Source: Treponema sp. (GTDB lineage Bacteria > Spirochaetota > Spirochaetia > Treponematales > Treponemataceae). From it: 36,122 nucleotides of DNA. The notes under the pieces were generated by a model. It did not search any database. It was not told where the DNA came from and was given only the letters and a program-made list of their open reading frames with translations. Location of the stretch: the NCBI GenBank assembly GCA_017395545.1, contig JAFPUF010000123.1, forward strand, positions 1 to 36,122, given 5' to 3'. Shown piece after piece: positions 6,802 through 15,400 of the stretch (position 1 is the stretch's first letter; every line of letters starts with the position of its first letter). The translations under genes and the position numbers were made by a program.

Positions 6802-7652
6802 AGTTTGCAGAACTTATAGCCGGCCTTATCGATGTCATAAATGATTTCGGTATAGCCGGCTTTTTTTGCAAGTATTGCGGCCTTATCAAAGGCGCAGTCA
6901 AGGTTTTCTGAGCTGTGAGCATCTGCTGAAAGCATGACGGGCACCCCGGCTTCATAAAGGAGGCTCAGAAAATATTCAGAAGGATAGGGCTTTGTAAGCC
7001 ATTTCCTTGAGATTGCGCCCGTGTTGATTTCTGTCGCCCTGCCGCTTTTAGCGATGGCCTTCGCCATATCTTTGAGGAGCTCCTGGTACCAGCTTTCATT
7101 TTCATCAAAGAGCGGAAACTTTTCGTTGAATTTGCGGATAAGATCCGGATGACCGGCAAAGTCAAAATCTCCCCGCTCAAGCATTTCTTTCTGAAGGTCA
7201 AAATAGTCGCCGGCTAGTTTTTTTATGTCAGAACTGTAATATTTTTTCAGTCCCTCTTTCAGAATCTCCGGAGTGTTGTCTACGGCAAATATTCCGTCCC
7301 TCTGGAAAATAAAGTGAATGGAGCCAATAAGAAAGTCTGGAGAAAATTCTTTATAGTTTTCATGGCGTGGAATCGTAATTCCGGGAATAAAATCAGCTTC
7401 AAAGCCAAGCCTTATCGTGATTTCAGAAGCGTATTTTTCCTGAAGACGGTGTATTTCCCGGCAGTATGCGGAAAATTCTTCAGGCTTCATGTTGCATTCT
7501 GTCCAGAAAGGGTAGAGGCTGTGGCTTGAAAAACCAAGTACCTTAATTCCTTTTTTTATCGCAGTTATTACATTTTCTTCCGGTGTGTTTTTCCCGTCGC
7601 AGAAAGTTGTGTGCGTATGCAGGTTTGATTTTACGTATTCTTTAAGAGACAT
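6792..7652 (-). CDS. PHP-domain phosphatase, histidinol-phosphatase-like (HisJ/HisK)
   Basis: This 286-residue protein is a complete PHP-domain metal-dependent phosphatase. Metal-ligand motifs appear in order: NLHTHTTFCDG, GFSSHS, LGFEADFI, GSIHF, FAGHPDLI, EINTGA and SADAH. The best match by architecture is the PHP type of histidinol phosphatase, which removes phosphate from histidinol phosphate in histidine synthesis; no other his gene is in the window, so the substrate is an inference. An AAGGAA on the minus strand upstream of the ATG at 7652 supports the start. It follows the hybrid kinase gene by ten bases on the same strand and may be co-transcribed with the two signalling genes. Confidence 0.8.
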   Translation of the reverse strand: MSLKEYVKSNLHTHTTFCDGKNTPEENVITAIKKGIKVLGFSSHSLYPFWTECNMKPEEFSAYCREIHRLQEKYASEITIRLGFEADFIPGITIPRHENYKEFSPDFLIGSIHFIFQRDGIFAVDNTPEILKEGLKKYYSSDIKKLAGDYFDLQKEMLERGDFDFAGHPDLIRKFNEKFPLFDENESWYQELLKDMAKAIAKSGRATEINTGAISRKWLTKPYPSEYFLSLLYEAGVPVMLSADAHSSENLDCAFDKAAILAKKAGYTEIIYDIDKAGYKFCKLPE

Positions 7653-7662
7653 ATGCGATTCC

Positions 7663-9327
7663 TTAAATTTCGTTTTCTATGGAAACTCCGCCGTTAATCA
7701 GGTTAATCTGCTCAAGGGAAAGTGTCTGCATGACAGCCTTCCATTTTTCTATCATTGCGCGGAGAGTGTCGCTTTTGAATGGTTTTACGAGAATGTCGTT
7801 TATTCCGATTTTTTTGTATTCAGCGAAGTCGTTCGTGTCGTTGTTCGCAGTACATGCGATTATAATCTCGTTGTAGTACATCGCCCGGAGTTCTTTCGTT
7901 GCCTCAATTCCGTTCTTTTTAGGCATGTAGATGTCCATAAAAATCATGCTGATTTCCGGCTGGTTGTTGATGATTGAGAGCGCTTCTTCTCCGTTTTCGG
8001 CAAGATAGACCTGCGCACCGAATTTTTTGAGGAAAATTTCAAGCAGCTTCCGGTTCATAGGGTGGTCTTCTGCAACGAGAATCTTGAGCCCTTCTGCGAC
8101 TTTCTTTTCATCAGACGGGAGAGCCGGCTCGAGTTCTTCAAGTTCTTCTTCGTTTTTCTCCGGTTCTTCTGCACAGTCAAGGGATTCAAGGTCATCAAAT
8201 TCTTCGGTGAGAAGAGAGACAATCATAGATTTTTTGATTGGTTTGTATAGGTACCCCTTGTAAAGGTCGAGAAACTTCATCTTTGCGTCTTCGTGCATCT
8301 GACCTTCAGGAACGAGAAGATAAAGTGAAGTCGAGATTGCTCCGTATTGCTGAATGTTGAAACCGAGGTGCCAGCCGTCAATTCCGCCCTTCATTATCAT
8401 ATCAATGAAGGCAATGTCAAATGGATTCCCTTCGACCTGTGCTTTCGCGAGAATTTCTGCCGCTTTACTGGCATCAAGGCAGATTTCAACCTGATTGAAT
8501 CCGAGCGAAAGAAGCTTTTTTTTGAGGCTGTTTGCAGAAAGAAAACTGTCTTCGACTATGAGAAATCTTTTTGAGTCCGGGGCCCGGCACACTTCGGTCC
8601 TGGGGGATTTTTCAAATGCGACTTTCAGCGGCAGCGTAAACCAGAAAACAGAGCCGCCCATTGGATTTGACCGGACGCCGATTTTCCCGCCCATGAGGGA
8701 GATAAGGTTTTTGCTGATTGAAAGCCCAAGCCCTGTGCCGCCGAAAAGCCGGTAGGTTGAGATGTCCGCCTGAAAATATTCGGTAAAAAGTTTTTTCTGT
8801 TTTTCTTCGGTGATACCGGTTCCTGAATCCGTTACTGTGAAAATGATTCCGTCTTTTTTGTTGTAGTCCAGCTCAACATGGACATAGCCTTCGTTTGTGA
8901 ATTTTACGGCGTTTGAGATGAGGTTGAGCATTATCTGCCTGACGCGCATTGAGTCGCCGTTTACGAGGGAGGGAACGTTCTCCGAAATGTCGAGGATTAA
9001 GTCCAAGTCCTTGTTGAAGGCTTTTACGCTCTCAGAATTGACGACATGCTCTGCAATATAGGAAATATCGAACGGAATGTTTTCGATTTTTAAGTCGTTC
9101 TGGTTCATCTTCGCAAAATCGAGGATGTTGTTTGCAAGTTCCAGAAGTCCTTCTGCGCTGAAAAGAATCTGCCTTACGTACTCGTTCTGCTCCTTGTCGA
9201 GCGGGGTATCCTGAATGAGTTCTGCGGCTCCGATTATTGTCTGAATCGGCGTGCGGATTTCGTGAAGCGCGTTCGCAAAAAAACGGGTAGTATTCGTTAT
9301 TCCGGAATTGTTATTCTCTGTTTGCAT
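7663..9327 (-). CDS. Cytosolic hybrid histidine kinase with two receiver domains
   Basis: The 554-residue protein starts almost directly with the HisKA domain: H-box histidine H22 in ALHEIRTPIQT. Then comes the HATPase domain with N-box NLISNAVKFT, G1 DSGTGI and G2 GGTGLGLSIS. Two receiver domains follow. The first (about 255-375) has the acceptor in FIDM and Lys in YKPI. The second (about 420-535) is more canonical, with VAED, FMDIYMP and VKPF. A Glu-rich linker lies between them. There is no membrane segment and no sensor domain, so the input must come from a partner. The start codon lies 17 bases inside the end of the upstream gene, so the two are translationally coupled; that partner is the likely source of input. 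Confidence 0.92.
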   Translation of the reverse strand: MQTENNNSGITNTTRFFANALHEIRTPIQTIIGAAELIQDTPLDKEQNEYVRQILFSAEGLLELANNILDFAKMNQNDLKIENIPFDISYIAEHVVNSESVKAFNKDLDLILDISENVPSLVNGDSMRVRQIMLNLISNAVKFTNEGYVHVELDYNKKDGIIFTVTDSGTGITEEKQKKLFTEYFQADISTYRLFGGTGLGLSISKNLISLMGGKIGVRSNPMGGSVFWFTLPLKVAFEKSPRTEVCRAPDSKRFLIVEDSFLSANSLKKKLLSLGFNQVEICLDASKAAEILAKAQVEGNPFDIAFIDMIMKGGIDGWHLGFNIQQYGAISTSLYLLVPEGQMHEDAKMKFLDLYKGYLYKPIKKSMIVSLLTEEFDDLESLDCAEEPEKNEEELEELEPALPSDEKKVAEGLKILVAEDHPMNRKLLEIFLKKFGAQVYLAENGEEALSIINNQPEISMIFMDIYMPKKNGIEATKELRAMYYNEIIIACTANNDTNDFAEYKKIGINDILVKPFKSDTLRAMIEKWKAVMQTLSLEQINLINGGVSIENEI

Positions 9328-10564
9328 TTGCGATTTCCAGAATCTTTTGTGTGATTACTTCCTGACTTTGTGGTTTTATGAGATAACTTGAAGCACCCAT
9401 TTTTAGAGACTGCATTATGACTTCTTTCTGGATGATGCTCGAATAAATGATTACAGGAAGGTCTATGTGGTTTGTGACAAGGTATTTTAAAAGGTCGAGC
9501 CCCGTGACTTCAGGCATAAACATTCCTGTTATGGCCATTGTATAGGTTGCCTCGTTTATATGCTGTATGAATTCCTTGCAGCTTGTGAAAACAGTTACTT
9601 CCCCGAGTGTTTCTGCGATATCCTTAAGATATTTTATGACCTGCTGGTCTGAGTCGATTATTGCGATTTTCAGCTGACCGGTTGTAAGCTCGTCGTTTGA
9701 ATTTTCAAGCCCGGTATCAGAGAAGAATCTCATTGCCATTTCACTGTGGCTCTTTTCTTCGGTTGCAGAAAGAATGTTGTCCGAGATGAAGTCCATCATC
9801 AGACCCTGCTGAGGCTTGAGTTCTGGGCCAAACGAATCGACGACATTTGAAAGAGATTTTACAACCTCAATTCCTTCGAAGTTTGGATGACCGTCGATAA
9901 AATCAGAAACGAAAGGATCGAGCGAGAGAATTTTAATTTTGCGTTTGAGAATGCGCTTGTCAGCCGTGAGATTTGTGAGGAGAAGCTCAAGGTTGAGTCC
10001 GTCGACATATGAAAGGCTCAGACTGGACATCATAAGAATTACTTTTGGAAGATGCAGATTGTTGTTCTCAATTATTTCTGAAAGCCTGTATTTTAACAGT
10101 GTGATTTTTTCGTGGTTGAGTCCGTTTGCGATTTCGATGAAGATTATGTCGTGATTAAGGTGAATGTCGAGTACGCTTGGGGTAGGGTCAATTGAAAAAG
10201 GAACGCGCAGAACCCTGCCGATTGCCTCAAAAAATAAGTCGAATTTTATCGGTTTAGTGAAATACTTTATGACGCCGTATTGTACAAGATCCGCGACTTC
10301 TGCATGGTCGATTTTAGGGCCTGTCATGATTACGGGAATTTTTTTACCGTTCGGGTCGCTCTGTTTTTTTTCGAGAAAGTCGATGATGTCATAAGATGAA
10401 TGTTCTACATTGACGATAAGAAGGTCTGGAAGTATTGAGAGAAATTTTGGAAGGGCATCCCGCTGACCGTCAGCAATTTCAACGCCGATTTTTTCTGATG
10501 TAAGTTTTTCAGTTAAAAATTCTCTCAGCATTGGTGGCGGATCGACAATCAGAACATTTTTCAT
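9311..10564 (-). CDS. Response-regulator-like protein with two pseudo-receiver domains
   Basis: The protein is 417 residues. An N-terminal receiver fold (1-120) keeps T81 and K104, but the phospho-acceptor position is Asn52 (LLIVNVEHSS). A C-terminal receiver fold (298-412) keeps D304, S375 and K397, but the acceptor is Gly347 (AITGMFMPE). A middle region (about 128-245) has alternating strands and helices with a weak STAS-like look; this is tentative. With neither acceptor Asp it cannot take part in ordinary phosphotransfer, so it probably acts as a phosphorylation-independent scaffold or sensor. It overlaps the hybrid kinase gene by 17 bases and probably feeds it. The ATG has no Shine-Dalgarno sequence; TATAAT lies five bases upstream, suggesting a leaderless message. 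Confidence 0.88.
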   Translation of the reverse strand: MKNVLIVDPPPMLREFLTEKLTSEKIGVEIADGQRDALPKFLSILPDLLIVNVEHSSYDIIDFLEKKQSDPNGKKIPVIMTGPKIDHAEVADLVQYGVIKYFTKPIKFDLFFEAIGRVLRVPFSIDPTPSVLDIHLNHDIIFIEIANGLNHEKITLLKYRLSEIIENNNLHLPKVILMMSSLSLSYVDGLNLELLLTNLTADKRILKRKIKILSLDPFVSDFIDGHPNFEGIEVVKSLSNVVDSFGPELKPQQGLMMDFISDNILSATEEKSHSEMAMRFFSDTGLENSNDELTTGQLKIAIIDSDQQVIKYLKDIAETLGEVTVFTSCKEFIQHINEATYTMAITGMFMPEVTGLDLLKYLVTNHIDLPVIIYSSIIQKEVIMQSLKMGASSYLIKPQSQEVITQKILEIANANRE

Positions 10565-10569
10565 AATTT

Positions 10570-10601
10570 ATTATAATACATTATAGATATAAAATTTTCA
10601 A
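10570..10601 (-). promoter_or_regulatory. Promoter of the pseudo-receiver/hybrid kinase operon
   Basis: On the minus strand TTGAAA (10601-10596) precedes TATTAT (10578-10573) by 17 bases; the overlapping TATAAT (10575-10570) is an alternative -10 with a longer spacer. Either places the transcript start within a few bases of the ATG at 10564. Confidence 0.5.
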
Positions 10602-10635
10602 TGAAGACTTTGTTCAAAATCCCCGAAAATTCCGC

Positions 10636-10664
10636 TTGTAATCTGTAACTTTGGAGAATAGAAT
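10636..10664 (+). promoter_or_regulatory. Promoter of the DJ-1/PfpI gene
   Basis: TTGTAA (10636-10641), 17 bases, TAGAAT (10659-10664). A normal leader with AGGAG before the ATG at 10699 follows. Confidence 0.5.
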
Positions 10665-10698
10665 ATAAAAGAAAAAATGAAATGAACAGGAGAATAAA

Positions 10699-11325
10699 AT
10701 GCCAAGAGTTGCTGTTTTTCTGGCGCCGGGGTTTGAAGAAATCGAGGCGCTTACTGTAGTTGATTATTTGAGACGCGCGAATGTCGATGTCGTGACGGTT
10801 TCTGTCCCTCTCGACGGAGCAGAGCATTTTACGGAAACAGTCACCGGAAGTCATAAAATTACCGTGATTGCGGACATGCATCTTAAAGATTTTATCGAAA
10901 AAATGAACGGGAATGAGCCTGAGGCGGTTTATTTCCCTGGCGGCATGCCGGGCGCTAAAAATCTTTCGGATAATCAGTATCTTTTTCAGCTTATCACGAA
11001 AATGGACAGGGGCGGAAAACTTGTTTGTGCCATGTGCGCTTCCCCCGCCGTAGTTCTTGCCAGAACAGGAATCCTTTCAAGCCGGAAATGGACCTGCTAC
11101 CCTGGAATGGAAAAAAATCTTGCAGAATACTGCGGAAGTGAGGACTGGGCAACGGAAGTAATGGAAAATTCCCGTCATATTTCTGATGTTCCGTTTGTCC
11201 TTGATAACAATGTCCTTACGGGGCGTGGACCTGGAACAGCAGAGCAGTTTGCAATGAAATTCGTTGAGATCCTTACGGATTCTGAAACTGCACAAAAAAT
11301 ACACGATGGAAGCTGCCAGCGATAG
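10699..11325 (+). CDS. DJ-1/PfpI (ThiJ) family protein
   Basis: This 208-residue protein has the DJ-1/PfpI fold. GFEEIEAL (11-18) carries the conserved acidic residue. FPGGMPGAKNL and the nucleophile elbow VCAMCASPAVVL with Cys113 follow. ISDVPFVLDNNVLTGRGPGTA is the C-terminal signature of the DJ-1 subgroup. Members act as deglycases, chaperones or redox sensors; automatic annotation often calls them ThiJ or thiazole-phosphate biosynthesis proteins without proof. It is about 20 residues longer than human DJ-1. AGGAG precedes the ATG, and a strong terminator follows, so it is probably monocistronic. Confidence 0.9.
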   Translation: MPRVAVFLAPGFEEIEALTVVDYLRRANVDVVTVSVPLDGAEHFTETVTGSHKITVIADMHLKDFIEKMNGNEPEAVYFPGGMPGAKNLSDNQYLFQLITKMDRGGKLVCAMCASPAVVLARTGILSSRKWTCYPGMEKNLAEYCGSEDWATEVMENSRHISDVPFVLDNNVLTGRGPGTAEQFAMKFVEILTDSETAQKIHDGSCQR

Positions 11326-11341
11326 GCCAGCGATAAAATGC

Positions 11342-11391
11342 AAAAAAAATCCCGCTTTTCAGAGAAAACTTCAATGAAGCGGGATTTTTTT
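11342..11391. terminator. Bidirectional intrinsic terminator
   Basis: Stem AAATCCCGCTT (11347-11357) pairs with AAGCGGGATTT (11377-11387), flanked by an A-run on the left and a T-run to 11391 on the right. It serves the DJ-1 gene on the plus strand and the lipoprotein gene on the minus strand. Confidence 0.85.
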
Positions 11392-11447
11392 AGTTTTCAG
11401 GGAACGCTAATCAGCGTTTTCCTTAAGACAATGTTTTGTCAGAAAGC

Positions 11448-12206
11448 TTATTTAAGAGCTTCTGCGTCTGCTTTGTCGTCTTCAGCAGAGTCGTTTGTGT
11501 GAACTGAAAGCTGGTCAGCAAGTCTCTGGCGAACCATGTCTTTCAATGCTTTTTCTTCTGTTGAAGTGTCGTCGATGTTCTTCATAGCAGCGTTGAGCTG
11601 GTCTTCGAACATTTTTTTGTCGATTGTCCATACTGAGTAGTATGAATATTTCTGGTCGAATTCTTCCTTGCCACGGACTTTGTGTGAGAGAGTCCAGAAC
11701 TGAGCCTGTTTCTCAAGACCGCTGAAGCGGACGCTTGTAAGGGAAGTTCTGTACATATTCAAAGTTTTCTCAGTTGTTGTCGGGTCAGTTCGTTTCTGTC
11801 CTGATTCACCGCCTTTACCCTGCATTTCAGCCTGAACAGCCTTTGCTGCAACACGAGAAAGTGTACTTGCAACTTCTGTTTCGATGTCAACGAGGTCTGT
11901 CCACTGGCGGACGAAGTCGAGGTTGTCACCGTAACCGATTGTTACGAATGTTTTTTTGCCTTTGATATCAGGCATAACTTTAGCGAGAGCTGCCTCACCG
12001 TAGTTTCCGTTTGCGAGTTCGATAACCCACTGAGGAATTTCACCGCCCATTTCTGAGCCCTGCCATTCGTCGAGAACGACTTTTGCAGTTGCAACTTTAG
12101 GATCTTTAGCCTTAATTCCTGAGCCTTCTACTTTGTCGGTAGTGCCGCAAGAGAAGAGGGAAAGACCGAATACTGCAGTTGCAGCAAGAATCAATAATTT
12201 TTTCAT
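11448..12206 (-). CDS. Predicted lipoprotein of unknown function
   Basis: A 252-residue protein with a clear lipoprotein signal: MKKLL, a hydrophobic core, and the lipobox LFSC with Cys20. The mature part has IPQWVIEL, then GYGDNLDFVRQW and a conserved-looking basic/aromatic block SHKVRGKEEF..YSVW, ending in an acidic tail. It loosely resembles LPP20-type lipoproteins, in which a short domain is preceded by a PxWV motif; this is only a resemblance. GAGGAG before the ATG at 12206 and a TTGACA promoter suggest good expression. The terminator at 11342-11391 ends the transcript. Confidence 0.8.
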   Translation of the reverse strand: MKKLLILAATAVFGLSLFSCGTTDKVEGSGIKAKDPKVATAKVVLDEWQGSEMGGEIPQWVIELANGNYGEAALAKVMPDIKGKKTFVTIGYGDNLDFVRQWTDLVDIETEVASTLSRVAAKAVQAEMQGKGGESGQKRTDPTTTEKTLNMYRTSLTSVRFSGLEKQAQFWTLSHKVRGKEEFDQKYSYYSVWTIDKKMFEDQLNAAMKNIDDTSTEEKALKDMVRQRLADQLSVHTNDSAEDDKADAEALK

Positions 12207-12245
12207 AATTTACTCCTCTGAAAAAAGTTAAGATTATATTATAAA

Positions 12246-12273
12246 AATATAACGCTTTTAGGATGATTGTCAA
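12246..12273 (-). promoter_or_regulatory. Promoter of the 252-residue lipoprotein gene
   Basis: Minus strand TTGACA (12273-12268), 16-base spacer, TATATT (12251-12246). A leader of about 35 bases carries GAGGAG. Confidence 0.6.
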
Positions 12274-12278
12274 TAATT

Positions 12279-12300
12279 TTGCTAAGAAAAATCTTAGCAA
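12279..12300. repeat. Perfect inverted repeat upstream of the lipoprotein promoter
   Basis: TTGCTAAGA (12279-12287) and TCTTAGCAA (12292-12300) form a 9-bp inverted repeat with a 4-base spacer, five bases upstream of the -35 box. It could be an operator, or a leftover of the decayed reading frame around it. Confidence 0.4.
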
Positions 12301-12421
12301 GGACACCGCCCTGTGAAAGTGCTCTTGCTGCCGCCCCCGCCGCCCCGCTTATGGCTCCGCTTACTGCAGCCTTAGCCACATTGCGTGCGGCTTCATCCCA
12401 GTCGTGCCAGCCGGTATATCG

Positions 12422-12460
12422 TAACGGGACGAACTGGAGGTAAGGTCCCGTTATTTTTTT
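12422..12460 (+). terminator. Plus-strand intrinsic terminator next to the pectinesterase stop
   Basis: TAACGGGAC (12422-12430) pairs with GTCCCGTTA (12445-12453), followed by a T-run to 12460. The T-run is on the plus strand, where no gene is seen nearby. It may stop antisense transcription or be a relic. Confidence 0.6.
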
Positions 12461-12470
12461 ATCAGTACGG

Positions 12471-15400
12471 CTATTCTGTGTCCGTATATGTTAAAGTGAT
12501 GCTCTTGAGGTAAGAGTCACCTCCGTTGTGGAGAATTATGATTTTGGCATAGACCTTGTCTTCATCCATTGCCGCAGTTACCGATGCATTTGCTCCGGCT
12601 GACGTTTCACTGGTCTTCGTTACAAGTTCTCCTGAACAGAAGGTGTATGTGATTGTGTTTGATTCGGCTGTGAGCTTATTGGAAGCACTTCCTCCGTAAA
12701 CATTGCTGTTAGCCCAGCTTGCAGCAGGAATTACGATTGAAGCCTTTGCACTGTCGCTGATGCGGCTTTCATCTACCGGAATATAAAGGACTGTATTCCT
12801 TGTCTGATGTGCACCAGCACCCTTGCTCATTTTTCCGTTTGCAGCAGTTCCGCCGTCTTGTTCGGTAGTGTTTGTGTAGGTGAGGGTATCTACCACAACG
12901 TTTCCGTGGGTTCCGTCACTGTAGTAAGTGTTGTTTACGCTGTTCTGGAGGTCGCCTGCAGCCGTAAAGGTTTCTGCAATTACATTGTAAACATACTGCT
13001 TTCCTTCTTCGCGTTCATCTGTAACGGCTACAGTTACTTCCTGAGAAAGAATTGCCTTATAAGTTTCCCTGTCTGATGGAATAAAACTTGCAGTTACAGT
13101 TAAATCTCCGCTTCCTGAGTATACGGCAGAAACTTCGTCCCAGACCCAGTTACCTTCTGCTCCTGTCGTGGCAGAAGGAAGGTCAATATTTGCAAGAACG
13201 ATTGTTTCTGAAGAGCCTTTTACGCCCGTGCTGTTTGCAGAATTAAGGGTATAGCTTGAAGTAACGCTTTCTGCAGAGAGAGCAGTTCTTGTATCTGCGG
13301 TAAGGTCTTCAAATTTTGAAACCTTCATTGCCTGTTCACCATCACTGTCACTTACTGTAACTGTAATGTCGTTTGAGTTTACGCTCATTCCTGCAGCGCC
13401 GCCTACAGCAAGGTAGATGTAGTCATTTGCAGACGGAACATAGTAGTCAGTTTTTGAATTTTTAACGAGTTCTACTCCGTCTGAATTTGTGATTGAAAAA
13501 TAAAGGTAACCGTCTTTTTTAGTCCAGGCTTTTACGGTGTATTCACCGGCGGCATTTGCGTAGGTTCTGTAATCCTTATCGTAGCCCTGTCCGTGTCCTG
13601 AAGTTCCGTCAAAGCTTTTTACGCCGGCAGGTGTTGCCCATGCGTAAGAGCGCATTGCACCGTCTGAGTATGCTCCGTCCTTAAACGAAACAAAACCTGC
13701 TCCGCCGTTTGCAACTGCAGTGTATGTAATCTTTGCAGAAATTTCCCAGGTTTTAGAAGCACTTGCTGAAGGATCAACTGCAACAGGATACAGAAGTACG
13801 TCAGAAGCACCAAAGGTGGTGTAATCATTGTAGTTTTCGAGCCCTGCAACTGAAGTTCCGAATTTTTTAAGTACGGCAGCTTCAGTAACAGTAACCGTGC
13901 ACTGAACGCTCAGGGAAGGATTGTCTTTAACAGTGGCTGTGATGACTGCAGTTTTCCCGCTCTGTCCTGCCCTGGCGCTTACAAGACCGTTCTGGTCAAC
14001 TGAGGCAACCTCTTCATCTGAAGAAGACCATTCAACTTCCGCACTGGCACCAAAAGGTTCAAAGCTTACCGTAAGCTGTTTTTCGCTTCCTTCAGCAACG
14101 GATGCACTCTGGTCAGAAATTGCGATTGAAACTGCAGTTACTCTGTAAACAATTACATAGTCAGCGGTTCCGTTCTTCTGAGCCTTAACTTTTACGTAGA
14201 TGTTTGCAGAACTCTGAGTAGATGTGGTTCCGTCATCTGCTACGCTTACGATTTCTGAAGAGCTTTCAGTAAGGTCAATGTCAGAATACACTTCTGCCGA
14301 CCACTTGGCTCCCGTTACTGCACCGTCATAATCACTTACAGTCAGTGCAGCACCGATTCCGGTATCATTAATGTCTGCATAATCAACAAAGATATTGTTT
14401 TTTGAGCTGTCTTCAGTCTGTCCAAAGTCTGCTTCGCTGTCCGGGTCCCATCGGTCGATCAGGGTTTCCCATTTTGAAGTGTTTGTGTTAAATACGCGGT
14501 TTAAGATTACGTAGCGGCCGTTGTATTCGCGTTCAGTCATTCTTTTGCTCAGAATATGAACTTTTGAAGTGTTGCAGCCCAGGGAAGCAAGGCTGATTGC
14601 AGAAGCAGAGTCGATTTTCCAGCCGACATTTTCGTCGTCAATGCCTTCTTCAATTGCAGAGCCGTACCAGATGTTTGAATTGATGTTTCCTTCAAAGGTA
14701 CATCCGATGTATGCAGCCTGGCTGTAATAGCCTGAAGACCACGGAGTTCTTGTAAGGTAGGCGGCACCGTTGAGGGAATCATCTGCAATGATTTTTGAAT
14801 TTAAAAATACTGTTCCTTTTCCTACAGGGCTGGACTCGCTCAAGCCGGGAGCAGCTACATAGGCAGCACTTGTTTCGTCCCCGGTCATTTTGATGGTACA
14901 TTCTTCGTAAAGGGCAGTTACTGCATCTCCGCTCATCCATACAAAGTCAACGTCACCTTCAACATAACATTTGTAGAACCAGGTACGGCTTCTTGTGTAA
15001 ATGGTGTCCTGGTGGCTTACAAAGGCTGAATTGTATGCGGTGAGCTTTCCGGATGAACAGAAAGAAAGGGCTTCTGCCTGAGTAAGCCTGTTGCCGCTGG
15101 AATTTGTTTCGGTTACGTTCGCTCGGACAGTAGTATTCTTAAAGGTAACGTTTTTAAGTGTTACGTCAGCGCTTCCTGTTACATAAAAAAGATTTCGCGT
15201 AGACATGCTTGCCTGACTTGAACCTGTTCCTGCAATCAGAACGTCCCGGCCAAATTCAGTGCCTGTGTCACCTTCAATAACGAGGGCCGCATTTTTTGAA
15301 TAGGTGAGGGCGTTTTCTGCATAAGTTCCTTTACCCAGGGAAATTACACATTTATCATTTAAGCTGCTGCTTGAAGGAATTGCAGCAAGGGCGGCGGTAA

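Larger units (their letters stand above)
12238..12470 (-). pseudogene. GC-rich coding remnant (unidentified)
   Basis: The 264-base gap between two lipoprotein genes is GC-rich in its middle, unlike its A/T-rich edges. On the minus strand one frame is open from about 12470 to a stop at 12238 and reads like protein: YTGWHDWDEAARNVAKAA, then an Ala/Gly-rich segment SGAISGAAGAAARAL. It has no start codon or binding site. It may be the last part of a larger gene whose upstream portion is gone. I do not recognise the family. The promoter of the downstream lipoprotein gene lies inside its 3' end. Confidence 0.35.
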
